A DNA stretch of 64,000 nucleotides from Pseudomonas sp. BSw22131 (lineage in GTDB: Bacteria; Pseudomonadota; Gammaproteobacteria; Pseudomonadales; Pseudomonadaceae), in contig NZ_CP113949.1 of NCBI RefSeq assembly GCF_026810445.1, positions 3,906,001-3,970,000 on the forward strand, read 5' to 3'. Below, piece after piece: positions 50,928 to 61,851 of the stretch (positions are counted from its first letter, which is position 1; the number at the start of each line of letters is the position of its first letter). The notes under the pieces are model-generated. The model worked only from the letters and a program-made list of their open reading frames with translations. It did not search any database and was not told the DNA's origin. The position numbers and the translations under genes were made by a program.

Positions 50928-51935
50928 CTACAGAAGCTTCTCCAGACGTCCGCTGAGGCGCTCTGGCAGGTTCTCCTGAATCTCGATGAGCGCCCGTGCG
51001 ATTGCGCTTTGAAAGCCTTGCACACCTGCAGAACCATGGCTCTTGACCACGATGCCCTGCAACCCGAGAAAGCTCGCGCCATTGTGCCTGGCTGGCGCAA
51101 GGTCGTCCTTCAAGCGCCTAAGCATCGGCATCGCCAATGCCCCAACAGCTCTGGACAGAAAATTTGCGCTAAACAGGGTTTCGATGCGCTCACCAATCAT
51201 CGTTGCCAGGCCTTCACTGGATTTGAGAAGGATATTGCCGACAAAACCGTCACATACCACCACGTCCGCCTCACCCCGGTACAGCCCATCGCCCTCAATG
51301 AACCCCACATAGTTGAGGCCCGGCGCAGTCTGCAACAAAGCGGCGGCGAGCTTCACCTGCTGATTGCCCTTGATGTCCTCAGTACCCACATTGAGGAGTG
51401 CAACCCGGGGCCGAACTACGCCCAGCGCCTCTGCGGCCACTGATCCCATCACCGCGAACTGATACAGATGCTGCGCACTGCAATCGACATTCGCGCCCAG
51501 GTCCAGCAAGTGACAATAGCCACGCTGCGTCGGCATGGCAGCGACCATCGCAGGACGATCAATGCCTGGCAGCGTCTTGAGAACAAAACGAGACAAAGCC
51601 ATCAGCGCACCGGTATTACCCGCACTGACGCAAGCCTGCGCCTGACCACTTTTTACCAACTGAAGAGCAACGCGCATCGACGAGTCCGGCTTGCCCCGCA
51701 AGGCCAGCGCCGGACGATCATCCATGGTAATGACCTCTTCAGCATTCACGACGGACAGGCGCGAACGATCCGCGTCAGGCTTGCTGGCGATCAATTGTTC
51801 AATAAGGGGGGCTTGACCGACGAGGGTCAGGTGGAGCGAGGGTTTTGCAAGAAGACAGGCAAGGCTGGCCTCGACAATGCTGCGGGGACCGAAGTCCCCG
51901 CCCATTGCGTCGATCGCGATGACCGGAGCGGACAA
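50928..51935 (-). CDS. plsX: Phosphate acyltransferase PlsX
   Basis: 335 residues. [46 protein letters not shown], and [15 protein letters not shown] C-terminal region ([17 protein letters not shown]). It converts acyl-ACP to acyl-phosphate for phospholipid synthesis. It is 4 bp from rpmF, in the conserved yceD-rpmF-plsX order. Confidence 0.97.
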   Translation of the reverse strand: MSAPVIAIDAMGGDFGPRSIVEASLACLLAKPSLHLTLVGQAPLIEQLIASKPDADRSRLSVVNAEEVITMDDRPALALRGKPDSSMRVALQLVKSGQAQACVSAGNTGALMALSRFVLKTLPGIDRPAMVAAMPTQRGYCHLLDLGANVDCSAQHLYQFAVMGSVAAEALGVVRPRVALLNVGTEDIKGNQQVKLAAALLQTAPGLNYVGFIEGDGLYRGEADVVVCDGFVGNILLKSSEGLATMIGERIETLFSANFLSRAVGALAMPMLRRLKDDLAPARHNGASFLGLQGIVVKSHGSAGVQGFQSAIARALIEIQENLPERLSGRLEKLL

Positions 51936-51939
51936 GAAA

Positions 51940-52122
51940 TTACTCGTCAGCGCCCTTGTCGATCACTTTACGACCACGGTATACGCCTTCTGGCGATACG
52001 TGGTGACGCAGGTGAATTTCACCAGTGGTCTTTTCCACGGACAAGGTGCTTGCCTCAAGAGCGTCGTGCGAACGACGCATATCACGGGCAGAGCGGGATT
52101 TTTTGTTCTGCTGAACAGCCAT
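51940..52122 (-). CDS. rpmF: 50S ribosomal protein L32
   Basis: 60 residues: [20 protein letters not shown], then [22 protein letters not shown]. It lacks the zinc-binding CxxC pairs of some L32 forms, as is usual in gammaproteobacteria. It lies 13 bp after yceD and 4 bp before plsX. Confidence 0.97.
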   Translation of the reverse strand: MAVQQNKKSRSARDMRRSHDALEASTLSVEKTTGEIHLRHHVSPEGVYRGRKVIDKGADE

Positions 52123-52135
52123 AATTGATTAACTC

Positions 52136-52663
52136 CTAAACGTTTGGGTCACGCTTTAACTGCGCCAATACACTGAACGGGTTGGACCGCGTTACCTCGT
52201 CCTCGCTCGGCTCGGGCTCATCAAGGCCCGCCGGCTGCTGGCATTCTTTCGGATCATGCAGCGGCACAATGGGCAAGGCGAGCAGAAGCTCCTCCTCGAT
52301 CAGTGCCAACAGATCCAATGGATCTTCGCCGAGTTCCAGCACGTCATAGCCTTTCGGCAACGACTGGGTGTTTGCACCCTCCTTCACCACGATGTAACTG
52401 CATTCGCTGTGGATCGGCAGGGTGACCAGCTCAAGACAACGCTGGCAAACCATTTTGACTTCGACGTCGATGGCGCTGTGGATAACCACAGTCCGACGTT
52501 CGTCTCGTTCAAAAACGAATTTCGCCTGCACTGTACCGAGATTGTCAGCAAGCGGGTCGCAGAGTCTCTCCAAATCAGCCAGCAGCATTTCTCCCTTAAG
52601 AGTAGTGCCACGATCAGCTAATTTGCGCGGGTCAAGGTGAGGTGGAATCGGGTCATTCAACAT
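52136..52663 (-). CDS. yceD: YceD family protein (DUF177), 23S rRNA accumulation factor
   Basis: 175 residues. VEVKMVCQRCLELVTLPIHSE is the conserved DUF177 core, with LGEDPLDLLALIEEELLLALPIVPLH following. YceD homologues are needed for normal 23S rRNA levels. It is the first gene of the rpmF-plsX-fab cluster and is divergent from maf. Confidence 0.92.
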   Translation of the reverse strand: MLNDPIPPHLDPRKLADRGTTLKGEMLLADLERLCDPLADNLGTVQAKFVFERDERRTVVIHSAIDVEVKMVCQRCLELVTLPIHSECSYIVVKEGANTQSLPKGYDVLELGEDPLDLLALIEEELLLALPIVPLHDPKECQQPAGLDEPEPSEDEVTRSNPFSVLAQLKRDPNV

Positions 52664-52769
52664 AGGCGCAGCATTCTAGGGACGAGCCTTGTAAGTGTCA
52701 AAGGAAATTCCTGTCTGTTCGTAGCGCGAGGCACTGATTACACTCGACTTTCATGTTATGGAGAACTTC

Positions 52770-53348
52770 ATGCTGCCTTTGCTCCTTGCCTCCAGCTCGC
52801 CTTACCGCCGCGAACTGCTTGAACGCCTGCGACTGCCGTTCGTCTGCGCCTCACCTGACATCGACGAAAGCCCGCAACCTTCAGAGACAGCTACAAATCT
52901 TGTCCAGCGACTCGCCCGAGAAAAAGCTCAAGCTCTCGCAGCCCGCTTCCCTGGCCATTTGATCATCGGTTCCGACCAGGTCGCCGTTCTTGACCAGCAA
53001 ATACTTGGCAAGCCCCACACGTTCGAGAGCGCACGACAGCAACTGCTGGCGAGCAGCGGCAAAAGCGTGTCATTCCTTACCGGGCTGGCACTTCTCAACA
53101 CTGACACCAATCACTGCCAGGTGGACTGTGTTCGTTTCACGGTTCACATGCGTGAACTCACCGTTGAACGCATCGAGCGCTACCTGCAAGCAGAGCAGCC
53201 GCTCGACTGCGCTGGCAGCTTCAAGGCCGAAGGACTGGGAGTGAGCCTGTTCCGCGCCACTGAAGGCCCGGACGCTACCAGCCTCATCGGCCTGCCGTTA
53301 ATAAGGCTGGTGGACATGCTGATGGACGAAGGCATCGACCTGCCCTGA
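52770..53348 (+). CDS. Maf-like nucleoside triphosphate pyrophosphatase (YceF type)
   Basis: 192 residues from the ATG at 52770 (GGAG six bases upstream); an ATG at 52758 is weaker. LLLASSSPYRRELLERL is the substrate-binding start. IIGSDQVAVLDQQILGKP holds the catalytic Asp, and GSFKAEGLGVSLFRATEGPD follows. The YceF subgroup hydrolyses m7GTP, removing modified nucleotides. It is divergent from yceD. Confidence 0.93.
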   Translation: MLPLLLASSSPYRRELLERLRLPFVCASPDIDESPQPSETATNLVQRLAREKAQALAARFPGHLIIGSDQVAVLDQQILGKPHTFESARQQLLASSGKSVSFLTGLALLNTDTNHCQVDCVRFTVHMRELTVERIERYLQAEQPLDCAGSFKAEGLGVSLFRATEGPDATSLIGLPLIRLVDMLMDEGIDLP

Positions 53349-53405
53349 CCCCTTCAAAGAAACAAACCCGACCAATGGCCGGGCTGGATACCGATCAACA
53401 CAGGA

Positions 53406-54410
53406 TCAACGCAAGGTCGGCCCGCCAAAGCCGGCCCACATTGCAATCCGCTCGGCCATGCTGGCCCCAAGCTTTTTCGAGAAGCGGTCAAACGGGGACT
53501 CCTGCACAGTGTAATCAACGATATCTTTCTCGCCGATCACGTCGCGCGCAACCGAACTGGAACTGCCAAGCCCGTCAACCAGACCCAGCGCAACAGCTTG
53601 CTCTCCAGTCCAGACCAGACCAGAAAATAGCTCCGGATGCTCTTTATCCTTCAAGCGGTCGCCACGACCCGCCTTGACGCTGGCAATGAACTGGTTGTGA
53701 GTGGTGTCGAGCACACCCTGCCAGAAGGCAGTCTCATCGGCTTTGGGCGGCTGGAACGGATCAAGAAACGCCTTGTGTTCGCCCGAGGTGTACGTACGAC
53801 GATCAACACCCAACTTCTCCATGGTGCCGACAAAGCCGAAACCTGCAGCAGTCACGCCAATCGAACCCACCAGACTGGCCTTGTCCGCATAGATCTGGTC
53901 CGCAGCACTGGCAATGTAGTAAGCACCTGAAGCACCCAGATCACTAATGACCGCATACACTTTGATATCCGGCTTGAGCGCACGCAGACGGCGAATTTCA
54001 TCATAGATATAGCCGGACTGAACCGGGCTGCCCCCAGGACTGTTGATGCGCAGAATGACGCCTTTGGTTTTCTCGTCATCGAACGCTGCGCGCAACGCGG
54101 TGACGATATTGTCGGCACTGGCGGCCTCCTTGTCGGCGATCATGCCCTGGACATCGATCAAGGCGGTGTGACTGGTTTTGCGTGATGCCCCTTTCCCAAA
54201 GTCCATCAACGGCGAAAAAATCAACAGCGCTGCGAAGAGATAAAGGAAGGTCAGCGATTTGAAGAAGATGCCCCACCGACGTGACCGGCGCTGCTCCTGA
54301 ACACCGGCCAGCAGTGTTGTTTCCAGCAGCTTCCAGCTTTTCGCCTCAGCCTTGCTCTCAACCACCTCATCATTGCCTTGCGCGGTGGTTGCTTTCCATT
54401 CGTCCGACAT
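53406..54410 (-). CDS. sppA: Signal peptide peptidase SppA-type protease (S49, 36K type)
   Basis: 334 residues from the ATG at 54410; the open frame to 54566 lies in the upstream phosphatase. One membrane anchor at about 48-67. The S49 fold includes GVILRINSPGGSPVQSG, the Ser nucleophile in DLGASGAYYIASAADQIYA (S161) and the Lys in ADKASLVGSIGV. It degrades signal peptides and membrane fragments. It is a single-domain form. It lies 7 bp after the HAD phosphatase. Confidence 0.93.
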   Translation of the reverse strand: MSDEWKATTAQGNDEVVESKAEAKSWKLLETTLLAGVQEQRRSRRWGIFFKSLTFLYLFAALLIFSPLMDFGKGASRKTSHTALIDVQGMIADKEAASADNIVTALRAAFDDEKTKGVILRINSPGGSPVQSGYIYDEIRRLRALKPDIKVYAVISDLGASGAYYIASAADQIYADKASLVGSIGVTAAGFGFVGTMEKLGVDRRTYTSGEHKAFLDPFQPPKADETAFWQGVLDTTHNQFIASVKAGRGDRLKDKEHPELFSGLVWTGEQAVALGLVDGLGSSSSVARDVIGEKDIVDYTVQESPFDRFSKKLGASMAERIAMWAGFGGPTLR

Positions 54411-54417
54411 AAACCAA

Positions 54418-55098
54418 TCACTCCAACAACGAAGATTCAGGACTGCGCGCACCCAGCCAGGCACGCAACTCAGAAAAATGATGGATCGCCAGCCGAGGCT
54501 CGAACGCCCGCAACGAATCCACCGATTGCGCCCCGTAGCCGACGGCAACCGAATCCATACCCGCATTGCGTGCCATCAATAGATCAAACGAAGAGTCGCC
54601 GATCATCAAGGCTTTTTCAGGTACAACCCCGCAATGCGCGAGAATTTCCTGCAGCATCAACGGATCAGGCTTGCTCGCAGTCTCGTCGGCGGCACGGGTA
54701 ATGTCGAAGTAGTCTTGCAAACCATGCGCTTTCAACACCCGATCCAGCCCTCGACGCGCCTTGCCCGTGGCCACAGCCATCCGATAACCCTGGGCACGGA
54801 AATGCTCAAGCGACAGACGAACATCCTCAAACAGCTGCGACGGCTCGACGTCCATCGCCATGTAGGCATCCGCGTATCGCTGACGGAAACTGACCAGATC
54901 AGACTCAGAAATGTCGGGGTACAAGGTCCGAATCGCCTCAGGCAAGCCCAAGCCAATGATGCCCTTGATCGCCAGATCATCTCGCATCGGCATGTTCGAC
55001 TTTAGGGTAGCGTCGCGCATCGCCTCGACGATGCGGCTAATGGAATCAGCCAGCGTGCCGTCCCAGTCAAAAATCAGCAGTTCATAATCAGGAGGCAC
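54418..55098 (-). CDS. HAD-family hydrolase (phosphoglycolate phosphatase-like)
   Basis: 226 residues from a GTG at 55098, which overlaps the end of rluC by 11 bp. Motif I is [10 protein letters not shown], motif II is VATGKARRG, and motif III/IV is KPDPLMLQE plus [16 protein letters not shown]. This is a beta-phosphoglucomutase/Gph-like HAD phosphatase; the substrate is uncertain. Co-transcribed with rluC and sppA. Confidence 0.9.
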   Translation of the reverse strand: MPPDYELLIFDWDGTLADSISRIVEAMRDATLKSNMPMRDDLAIKGIIGLGLPEAIRTLYPDISESDLVSFRQRYADAYMAMDVEPSQLFEDVRLSLEHFRAQGYRMAVATGKARRGLDRVLKAHGLQDYFDITRAADETASKPDPLMLQEILAHCGVVPEKALMIGDSSFDLLMARNAGMDSVAVGYGAQSVDSLRAFEPRLAIHHFSELRAWLGARSPESSLLE

Positions 55099-56044
55099 TC
55101 AATCGCTCCACGGCCTTGGCCCACATCTCGTCGACAGGCGCTTCAACTTTCAGGGCTGTGCCGTCCTGCATCGGGACAGTCAGCGCATAGGCGTGCAGAA
55201 AAAGACGCTTGCCGCCGAGATCACGAATCTCTTTGCTGAAGCCCTCATCGCCATATTTTGTGTCGCCGGCGATCTCATGACCTGCGTGCAGCGCATGCAC
55301 GCGGATCTGGTGAGTTCGGCCGGTGATGGGGCGCGCCTCCACCAGGGTGGCGAACTCGCCGAAGCGACGGAGCACTTTGAACAACGTCAACGCCTCTTTA
55401 CCCTCTTCGTTGACTTCAACCATTCGCTCGCCAGACCGCAAATTGCTTTTCATGAGCGGCGCACGCACTTGCTTGACCGCAGTTGCCCAGTGACCGCGGA
55501 CCAGCGCCATGTAACGCTTGTCGACGCCATCACCGCGCAACTGCTCGTGCAAATGGCGGAGCATGCTGCGTTTCTTCGCGATCATCAGCAGGCCGGAGGT
55601 GTCTCGATCGAGCCGGTGAACCAGTTCAAGCTCCTTGGCATCCGGGCGCAGTTGACGAAAGGCCTCGATGACACCAAAGCTCAGACCGCTGCCGCCGTGC
55701 ACGGCTATGCCTGCGGGCTTATTGAGCACAATCAGCGCTTTGTCTTCATAAACGATGGCGGCTTCAAGGCGCTGCAACAACCCTTGAGCGACCGGCACCG
55801 GTTCGTCGCGCTCAGGTACGCGCACAGGCGGCACACGCACGATGTCACCCGCCTGAAGCTTGTATTCGGGCTTGATCCGGCCTTTGTTTACCCGCACTTC
55901 GCCCTTGCGCAATATGCGGTAAATCAAGGTCTTGGGAACGCCCTTGAGGTACGTGATCAGGAAATTATCGATGCGTTGACCGGCAAGCTCCGGCGCAACC
56001 TCAACCAGCTGGACGCTGGGGGTTGGAGGGGTAATATTCGTCAT
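55088..56044 (-). CDS. rluC: 23S rRNA pseudouridine(955/2504/2580) synthase
   Basis: 318 residues from the ATG at 56044; the ATG at 56056 is also in frame. An S4 RNA-binding domain (about 25-85) with [21 protein letters not shown] precedes the RluA-type catalytic domain. Catalytic Asp is in [18 protein letters not shown] (D146). [25 protein letters not shown] is complete. It modifies U955, U2504 and U2580 of 23S rRNA. It is divergent from rne, the same arrangement as in E. coli. Confidence 0.96.
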   Translation of the reverse strand: MTNITPPTPSVQLVEVAPELAGQRIDNFLITYLKGVPKTLIYRILRKGEVRVNKGRIKPEYKLQAGDIVRVPPVRVPERDEPVPVAQGLLQRLEAAIVYEDKALIVLNKPAGIAVHGGSGLSFGVIEAFRQLRPDAKELELVHRLDRDTSGLLMIAKKRSMLRHLHEQLRGDGVDKRYMALVRGHWATAVKQVRAPLMKSNLRSGERMVEVNEEGKEALTLFKVLRRFGEFATLVEARPITGRTHQIRVHALHAGHEIAGDTKYGDEGFSKEIRDLGGKRLFLHAYALTVPMQDGTALKVEAPVDEMWAKAVERLSAS

Positions 56045-56073
56045 GGCGCAAATCATAACAATTTTTTATGGAT

Positions 56074-56102
56074 TTGAAGCACTTAATGATTGCTGCTATA
56101 GT
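56074..56102 (+). promoter_or_regulatory. Promoter of rne
   Basis: TTGAAG (56074-56079), 17-bp spacer, TATAGT (56097-56102). Predicted start near 56109, about 650 nt before the rne ATG. Confidence 0.75.
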
Positions 56103-56108
56103 CGCGAA

Positions 56109-56758
56109 CGCCGCCAAAAGCGGCCTGGGCAGCGGATAAACGGTATGACAGCCGGCCGTGACCAACGCAATTCACGAGGGCGCGAGGCCGTCCTACGAGG
56201 CTTTCGGTGACAACGGAAGTTTGTGAGCGTAACAAGCGCAGGTGACATGAGGCCTGAAACAAGCCCGATCGCAGAGTGAATCACTCGCCATCGAGGCCCA
56301 TGTTCAAGGCCAGTTCACAAAGTGCAGTCGTTTACAGACACCTCCGGGCGAATGTTTCGGAAACCATGCCTTATTTGAGCCATGACGCGCGAACTTCCCA
56401 TCGAAGATCGCGGTAAATGCAAACCCGCTGCGGATTCAGCGCGCGGCAGCACCCGAATTATCAGGGATACGTGTGGGGTGGAGACGCACAACCGTTGGAC
56501 TGCGTAGCAAGGCTTTATCCAAGACGCTTCATATCGTCCGCAGCCAATCGTTGATTCCTCCTCCTGACAAAGCTTTTGCTGACAGGGTGTCATTTGTCAC
56601 CACAGCAAGCAGGAAACGTCGTCGCAAGTCAGGCCCCTTTGGCTGAAGCTCGCTAGACACTGGAGTGTCCAACCACTCTTGACGTGCCCTGACACCGACC
56701 GTGAGAAGTCGTGTGTGCCGAACGCCGTTTCCGGCAGCCCGGAAACCGACGGTACTAC
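56109..56758 (+). promoter_or_regulatory. Long 5' leader of rne
   Basis: About 650 nt between the promoter and the rne start, with no protein-coding frame I would support on either strand. It contains several short inverted repeats. In E. coli the 361-nt rne leader binds RNase E and mediates autoregulation of its own mRNA; the same role here is an inference from position and length. Confidence 0.55.
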
Positions 56759-59700
56759 ATGAAAAGAATGCTGATTAACGCAACTCAACCCGAAGAGTTG
56801 CGTGTTGCGCTGGTAGACGGCCAGCGCTTATATGACCTGGACATCGAGTCCGGGGCCCGCGAGCAGAAAAAGGCCAACATCTACAAAGGCCGGATCACTC
56901 GTATCGAGCCAAGCCTTGAGGCTGCTTTCGTCGATTTCGGCTCTGAGCGCCACGGCTTCCTGCCGCTGAAAGAAATTTCCCGCGAATACTTCAAGAAAGC
57001 CACCGAAGGCCGCGTCAACATCAAGGACGTCCTGAGCGAAGGCCAGGAAGTCATCGTTCAGGTCGAAAAAGAAGAACGCGGCAACAAGGGCGCAGCCCTG
57101 ACCACGTTTATCAGCCTGGCCGGGCGTTACCTGGTACTGATGCCGAACAACCCGCGTGCGGGTGGTATCTCGCGTCGCATCGAAGGCGAAGAGCGCAACG
57201 AACTGCGTGAAGCACTGAACGGCCTGGTCGCTCCGGCGGATATGGGCCTGATCGTGCGCACCGCCGGCCTTGGCCGCAGCAGCGAAGAAATGCAGTGGGA
57301 TCTCGACTACCTCCTGCAACTCTGGACCGCCATTAAAGAAGCTTCGCTGGATCGCTCCGCGCCGTTCCTGATCTATCAGGAAAGCAACGTCATCATCCGC
57401 GCCATCCGTGACTACCTGCGCCAGGATATCGGCGAAGTGCTGATAGACAGCGTCGAAGCACAGGAAGAGGCACTCACCTTCATTCGTCAGGTGATGCCGC
57501 AGTACGCCAGCAAGATCAAGCTTTACGAAGACAGCGTCCCGCTGTTCAACCGTTTCCAGATCGAAAGCCAAATCGAAACCGCCTTCCAGCGTGTGGTTGA
57601 ACTGCCTTCCGGCGGCTCGATCGTGATAGATCCGACCGAAGCACTGGTGTCCATCGACATCAACTCGGCGCGTGCCACAAAAGGCAGCGACATCGAAGAA
57701 ACCGCACTGCAGACCAACCTTGAGGCGGCTGAAGAAATCGCCCGTCAATTACGTCTGCGCGACATCGGTGGCCTGATCGTCATCGACTTCATCGACATGA
57801 CGCCTGCCAAAAACCAGCGCGCCGTTGAAGAGAAAGTCCGCGAAAGCCTGGAAGCCGACCGCGCCCGTGTTCAAGTGGGTCGCATCTCGCGTTTCGGCCT
57901 GCTGGAAATGTCCCGCCAACGTCTGCGTCCATCGCTGGGCGAAAGCAGCGGCATCGTCTGCCCACGTTGCAACGGCACCGGCATCATCCGTGACGTTGAA
58001 TCGCTGTCGCTGGCCATCCTGCGCCTGATCGAAGAAGAAGCCCTGAAAGACCGTACCGCCGAAGTTCGCGCTCAAGTGCCGATCCCGGTGGCGGCATTCC
58101 TGCTCAACGAAAAACGTAACTCGATCACCAAGATCGAACTGCGTACCCGCGCCCGTATCGTGATTCTGCCGAACGATCACCTCGAGACGCCGCACTTCGA
58201 AGTGCAGCGCCTGCGTGATGACAGCCCGGAAGCGCACACCCTGCAAACCAGCTACGAAATCGCGGCAGCCGCTGCTGAAGTCGAAGAAGTTGCACCGCCA
58301 GCCGCAGCCACTCGTACGCTGGTTCGTCAGGAAGCTGCCGTCAAGACAGCCCCTGCCCGCGCCAATGCTCCGGTTCCAGCCGAAGTTGCTGCACCGGTTC
58401 CAGTTGCTGCTCCGGTTGCCCACGAGCCAAGCCTGTTCAAGGGTCTGGTGAAATCCCTGGTGAGCCTGTTCGCCACCAAGGAAGAGCCGGTTGCACCGGT
58501 CGTCGTCGAGAAACCAGTCGTTGAGCGCCCCGCGCGTAACGAAGAGCGTCGCAATGGCCGTCAACAGAGCCGCAGCCGTAACGGCCGTCGTGATGAAGAA
58601 CGCAAACCACGCGAAGAACGCGCACCTCGTGAGGCCCGCGAAGAGCGTGCACCGCGTGAGGAACGTGCCCCACGTGAAGAGCGTCCTGCACGCGAGCCTC
58701 GTGAAGCCCGCGAAGAAACCGTTACTACTACAGCTCGTGAGGAGCGCCCGGCTCGTGCCCCACGCGAAGAGCGCAACTCGCGCGCACCGCGTGAAGACCG
58801 CAAGTCCCGCGAAGATCGTCCGGTCCGTGAACTGCGTGAACCACTGGACGCTGCTCCGGCTGCTGCTGCCGTTACGACCGCTGTTGCCGTAAACGTCCTG
58901 CATGAAGAGCGCCCTGAGCGCGCGCCACGTGAAGAGCGTCAGCCGCGTGCACCGCGCGAAGAGCGTCAACCTCGTGCCGAGCAGCCAGTCGCTGCTGAAG
59001 TCGAAGAAGAAGTGCTGTTGAACGAAGAGCAACAGGATGACAACCAGGAGCACGCCGAAGGCGATCGTCCTCGCCGTCGGTCCCGTGGTCAGCGTCGCCG
59101 CAGTAACCGTCGCGAGCGTCAGCGTGATGCCAACGGTGATGTGATCGAGGGTTCCGAAGGCGCCGAAGAGGGCCAGGAAAACGCTTCTACAGACGTCGAT
59201 GCAGGCCTGGCGGTTACCGCAGCCGCTTCAGGCAGCGTGATCAGCGCACCCGCTGAAGCGCAGGCTCATCGTGAAGCCGAGCGCGCCACTGCTGCAATCG
59301 ATCCATCGGCCGAACCGTCAGTCCAGGCGCCTGCTGCCAAAGCCTCCGAAGCTGTGGAAGTCCCTGCGGTCGAAGCGCCAGTTGCTGCGATGGCTGCAAG
59401 GCCTTCGATTGCACCGGAAGTTGAGGTCGAGCCTTTCGACGCGACACTTGCTCCGTTCGAACGTCAGGTTAAGGCCGCTGCTCAGGCAGAACTGTTCGAC
59501 ACGGCTCCGACGCCAGCGCCAGCGCCAGTAGAAACGCCAGTGGTGGCTGAAGCGCCGAAAAAGGTCGAGACCCCAGTCGTTGAGGCGCCTGCAGTTGAGG
59601 CACCTGCGACTGTTACTCAGCCTGCCGTTGCTGCAACGCCAGTGGTTGAGCCGGTCGTTGCCGAGTCAGCACCTGTCGAGCCTGCTGCCGCCGAACCCGC

Positions 59701-60091
59701 CAAAGCGCAAACAGCTATCAGCGAGCCTGCCTTCGAAGCTCCGGCCACTTTGGCGGCGCCTGAAATCGTTGCCACTCCAGTCATCGCCGAACCGGCAGTG
59801 ATCGAGCCGGTTGCGGTTGTTGAAGAAGCGCCTGCGGTAAGCAGCAGCGGTCGTGCACCGAACGACCCACGTGAAGTGCGTCGTCGTCGCCTGGAAGCCG
59901 AGCGTCTGCAGAAGGAGGCTGAAAACGCCGCCCCTGTGACCGCTAGCGCTGCCCATAAAGCAGAAGCGGCACCAGCAGCAGAATCAGCGCCGGCACCGTC
60001 TATCGACGAGAACGTGCAATCGGCTGACGAAGTTGTGCATCACCCGGCAACCCAGTTGGAAGACAGCAAAGAGCCTAAACCGCTCGCTTGA
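56759..60091 (+). CDS. rne: Ribonuclease E
   Basis: 1110 residues from the ATG at 56759 ([20 protein letters not shown]), matching the E. coli start; the open frame begins upstream. An S1 domain (about 36-120) is followed by the DNase I-like catalytic region with Asp residues in [17 protein letters not shown] and VIDFIDMTP. The zinc link is CPRCNGTG (about 400-410). The C-terminal half (about 520-1110) is disordered: a strongly Arg/Glu repetitive block ([11 protein letters not shown]) at about 615-770, then a Pro/Ala/Val/Glu repeat region, and a closing [16 protein letters not shown] motif ([17 protein letters not shown]). It is the core of the RNA degradosome. A terminator follows. Confidence 0.97.
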   Translation: MKRMLINATQPEELRVALVDGQRLYDLDIESGAREQKKANIYKGRITRIEPSLEAAFVDFGSERHGFLPLKEISREYFKKATEGRVNIKDVLSEGQEVIVQVEKEERGNKGAALTTFISLAGRYLVLMPNNPRAGGISRRIEGEERNELREALNGLVAPADMGLIVRTAGLGRSSEEMQWDLDYLLQLWTAIKEASLDRSAPFLIYQESNVIIRAIRDYLRQDIGEVLIDSVEAQEEALTFIRQVMPQYASKIKLYEDSVPLFNRFQIESQIETAFQRVVELPSGGSIVIDPTEALVSIDINSARATKGSDIEETALQTNLEAAEEIARQLRLRDIGGLIVIDFIDMTPAKNQRAVEEKVRESLEADRARVQVGRISRFGLLEMSRQRLRPSLGESSGIVCPRCNGTGIIRDVESLSLAILRLIEEEALKDRTAEVRAQVPIPVAAFLLNEKRNSITKIELRTRARIVILPNDHLETPHFEVQRLRDDSPEAHTLQTSYEIAAAAAEVEEVAPPAAATRTLVRQEAAVKTAPARANAPVPAEVAAPVPVAAPVAHEPSLFKGLVKSLVSLFATKEEPVAPVVVEKPVVERPARNEERRNGRQQSRSRNGRRDEERKPREERAPREAREERAPREERAPREERPAREPREAREETVTTTAREERPARAPREERNSRAPREDRKSREDRPVRELREPLDAAPAAAAVTTAVAVNVLHEERPERAPREERQPRAPREERQPRAEQPVAAEVEEEVLLNEEQQDDNQEHAEGDRPRRRSRGQRRRSNRRERQRDANGDVIEGSEGAEEGQENASTDVDAGLAVTAAASGSVISAPAEAQAHREAERATAAIDPSAEPSVQAPAAKASEAVEVPAVEAPVAAMAARPSIAPEVEVEPFDATLAPFERQVKAAAQAELFDTAPTPAPAPVETPVVAEAPKKVETPVVEAPAVEAPATVTQPAVAATPVVEPVVAESAPVEPAAAEPAKAQTAISEPAFEAPATLAAPEIVATPVIAEPAVIEPVAVVEEAPAVSSSGRAPNDPREVRRRRLEAERLQKEAENAAPVTASAAHKAEAAPAAESAPAPSIDENVQSADEVVHHPATQLEDSKEPKPLA

Positions 60092-60103
60092 TCCCCGCTG
60101 AAT

Positions 60104-60140
60104 AAAAAAGCCCCACCTGTGTGAGCAGGCGGGGCTTTTT
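60104..60140. terminator. Bidirectional terminator after rne
   Basis: AAAAAAGCCCC A CCT / AGG C GGGGCTTTTTT stem with one A/C mismatch and an 8-nt loop. T runs lie on both strands, so it serves rne and also the convergent nucleotidyltransferase gene. Confidence 0.85.
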
Positions 60141-60158
60141 TACGTCTGTAGATTGGCC

Positions 60159-60755
60159 TCAGGTGGGTTTGAATTCGAGGGCAGCAGGTACGTCGACATC
60201 CCATAAAACACCGGGATCATCAACGGCTACGTCACTGACTCGTACTCCCTGAAACAATCGCTTGGCACCCTTCTCTCCTGCCAGCGTCATCAAATCAGGC
60301 CCAAACTGTCGACCGAACGCCACGGGATGGCCATATTCCCCTTTGTAGACAGGCACCGTGATCGTATCGGCATCCATGGACTGGACGACCTGTTTCAACG
60401 TATCAGGATGGATGAACGGCATATCGCCCAACATGATCAACCAGCCACGGTGATCAGGTTGCGCAGCAACAGCGGCGGCGATGCTGTCGCCCATGCCGGG
60501 GGATTCCAGGATCACGACTTCGCAGCCATACAGCAGGCCCAACTCGGCAACGCCGGGAGAGTCAGGCCGGGTGATGACAATGCACTTATCCACAACCGCC
60601 CGGACGCGGGTCAATACATGCTCGAGCACGCACCGCTCAATACCGTCGCGGCCGGTGCACTGTGCCAGGAGCTTATTACGATGGGCACCCGCTAGCAGCC
60701 GATAGCGACTGCCCCGACCTGCGGCAAGGACAATGGCGCACAGGGTTTCAGGCAT
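60159..60755 (-). CDS. MobA-like NTP transferase domain protein
   Basis: 198 residues. N-terminal nucleotidyltransferase motif IVLAAGRGSRYRLL, metal site in MLGDMPFIHPDTL and the YGHPVAFGRQFGPDLMTLAGEKGAK segment. These match the MobA/MocA-like family, whose members add CMP or GMP to molybdenum cofactor. The substrate is not certain and no molybdoenzyme gene is nearby. It sits between rne and murB, tail to tail with rne. Confidence 0.83.
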   Translation of the reverse strand: MPETLCAIVLAAGRGSRYRLLAGAHRNKLLAQCTGRDGIERCVLEHVLTRVRAVVDKCIVITRPDSPGVAELGLLYGCEVVILESPGMGDSIAAAVAAQPDHRGWLIMLGDMPFIHPDTLKQVVQSMDADTITVPVYKGEYGHPVAFGRQFGPDLMTLAGEKGAKRLFQGVRVSDVAVDDPGVLWDVDVPAALEFKPT

Positions 60756-60831
60756 CTGGGACCTCTCTTTTGGCCTATGCGGGAAGATGGGGTCTTGAGG
60801 GGTACAGCCCAGGTAAGCCCATCCGGCTCAC

Positions 60832-61851
60832 TCAGTAGAGATTGGGTTCCATTTCAAGTTCAACCCCGAATTTCTCGACGATGTCAGCCTGAATGGCACG
60901 GGCCAGTTTGAGTAAGTCAGCACCACTGGCTGCGCCGTAGTTCACCAGCACCAGTGACTGCAAGCGATGAACGCCTGCATCGCCGTCGCGAAAGCCCTTC
61001 CAGCCGGCCTGCTCGATCAGCCATCCTGCGGCCAGTTTCGCGCGGCCGTCGGCCTGTGGATAACTGACCAGAGACGGATGGGTGATTTTCAGGCTTGCCG
61101 CCCGCTCGGCCGATACCAACGGGTTCTTGAAGAAACTGCCAGCATTGCCCAGCTTGGCCGGGTCCGGAAGTTTTTCGCTACGGATGGCGCAGATCGCGCG
61201 GCTGACATCCATTGGCGTTGGCTGTTTGATACCCAACTCATCCAGACGCTGCCGGACCGGGCCGTAGTCGAGTTTCAGGTTAGCACTGTAGCTCAAGCGA
61301 AACCGCACTCTCAGGATCAGCCAGCGACCTGCATCGTGCTTGAACACGCTGTCACGGTAGCCGAACGCGCAGTCTTCCAGCGAGAACTCGCGCAACTGCC
61401 CGGTTTCGCGATCCATCGCGGTCAGGCTGTGGAAGACGTCCTTGATCTCGACCCCGTAAGCGCCGATGTTTTGCATGGGCGCGGCGCCAACGGTCCCCGG
61501 AATCAGGCTGAGGTTTTCAAGCCCGGCAATCCCGCGCGCCAGCATGTCCTGCACGAACGGGTGCCAAGGCTCCCCAGCTTCGGCCTCGACTAAAGCATGC
61601 GTGCAGTCTTCATGGAGGATGCGAATGCCGAGGGTCGACATGCGCACGACCAGCGCGTCGATATCGCCGGTCAACAGCAGGTTGCTGCCCCCGCCGATGA
61701 TCAACAACTGCACGTCATGCTGTTGCGCGTAGGCCAGCGCCTCACGCACATCGTCATCGCTGTGAGCTTGCGCAAACAGCCGCGCCCGCACATCCACCCC
61801 AAAGCTGTTGAAGGGCTTGAGGGAGACGTCGTTTCGAACCTGCAACGTCAT
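60832..61851 (-). CDS. murB: UDP-N-acetylenolpyruvoylglucosamine reductase
   Basis: 339 residues, E. coli-type I MurB. FAD site in LLIIGGGSNLLLTGD and GLENLSLIPGTVGAAPMQNIGAYG; GNAGSFFKNPLVS holds the catalytic Ser region, with a closing ELEMEPNLY containing the Glu. It makes UDP-MurNAc for peptidoglycan. It lies 46 bp after kdsB; the ptpA gene found between them in P. aeruginosa is absent. Confidence 0.97.
   Translation of the reverse strand: MTLQVRNDVSLKPFNSFGVDVRARLFAQAHSDDDVREALAYAQQHDVQLLIIGGGSNLLLTGDIDALVVRMSTLGIRILHEDCTHALVEAEAGEPWHPFVQDMLARGIAGLENLSLIPGTVGAAPMQNIGAYGVEIKDVFHSLTAMDRETGQLREFSLEDCAFGYRDSVFKHDAGRWLILRVRFRLSYSANLKLDYGPVRQRLDELGIKQPTPMDVSRAICAIRSEKLPDPAKLGNAGSFFKNPLVSAERAASLKITHPSLVSYPQADGRAKLAAGWLIEQAGWKGFRDGDAGVHRLQSLVLVNYGAASGADLLKLARAIQADIVEKFGVELEMEPNLY

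Noticed and set aside
58600..59000. CRISPR-like tandem repeats
   Set aside because: The repeat units are coding, of variable length, and lie in the RNase E C-terminal scaffold; there are no spacers of fixed length.
57749..59053. 434-codon minus-strand frame rich in Phe, Leu and Thr
   Set aside because: It is antisense to the repetitive part of rne; the odd composition mirrors the Arg/Glu repeats.
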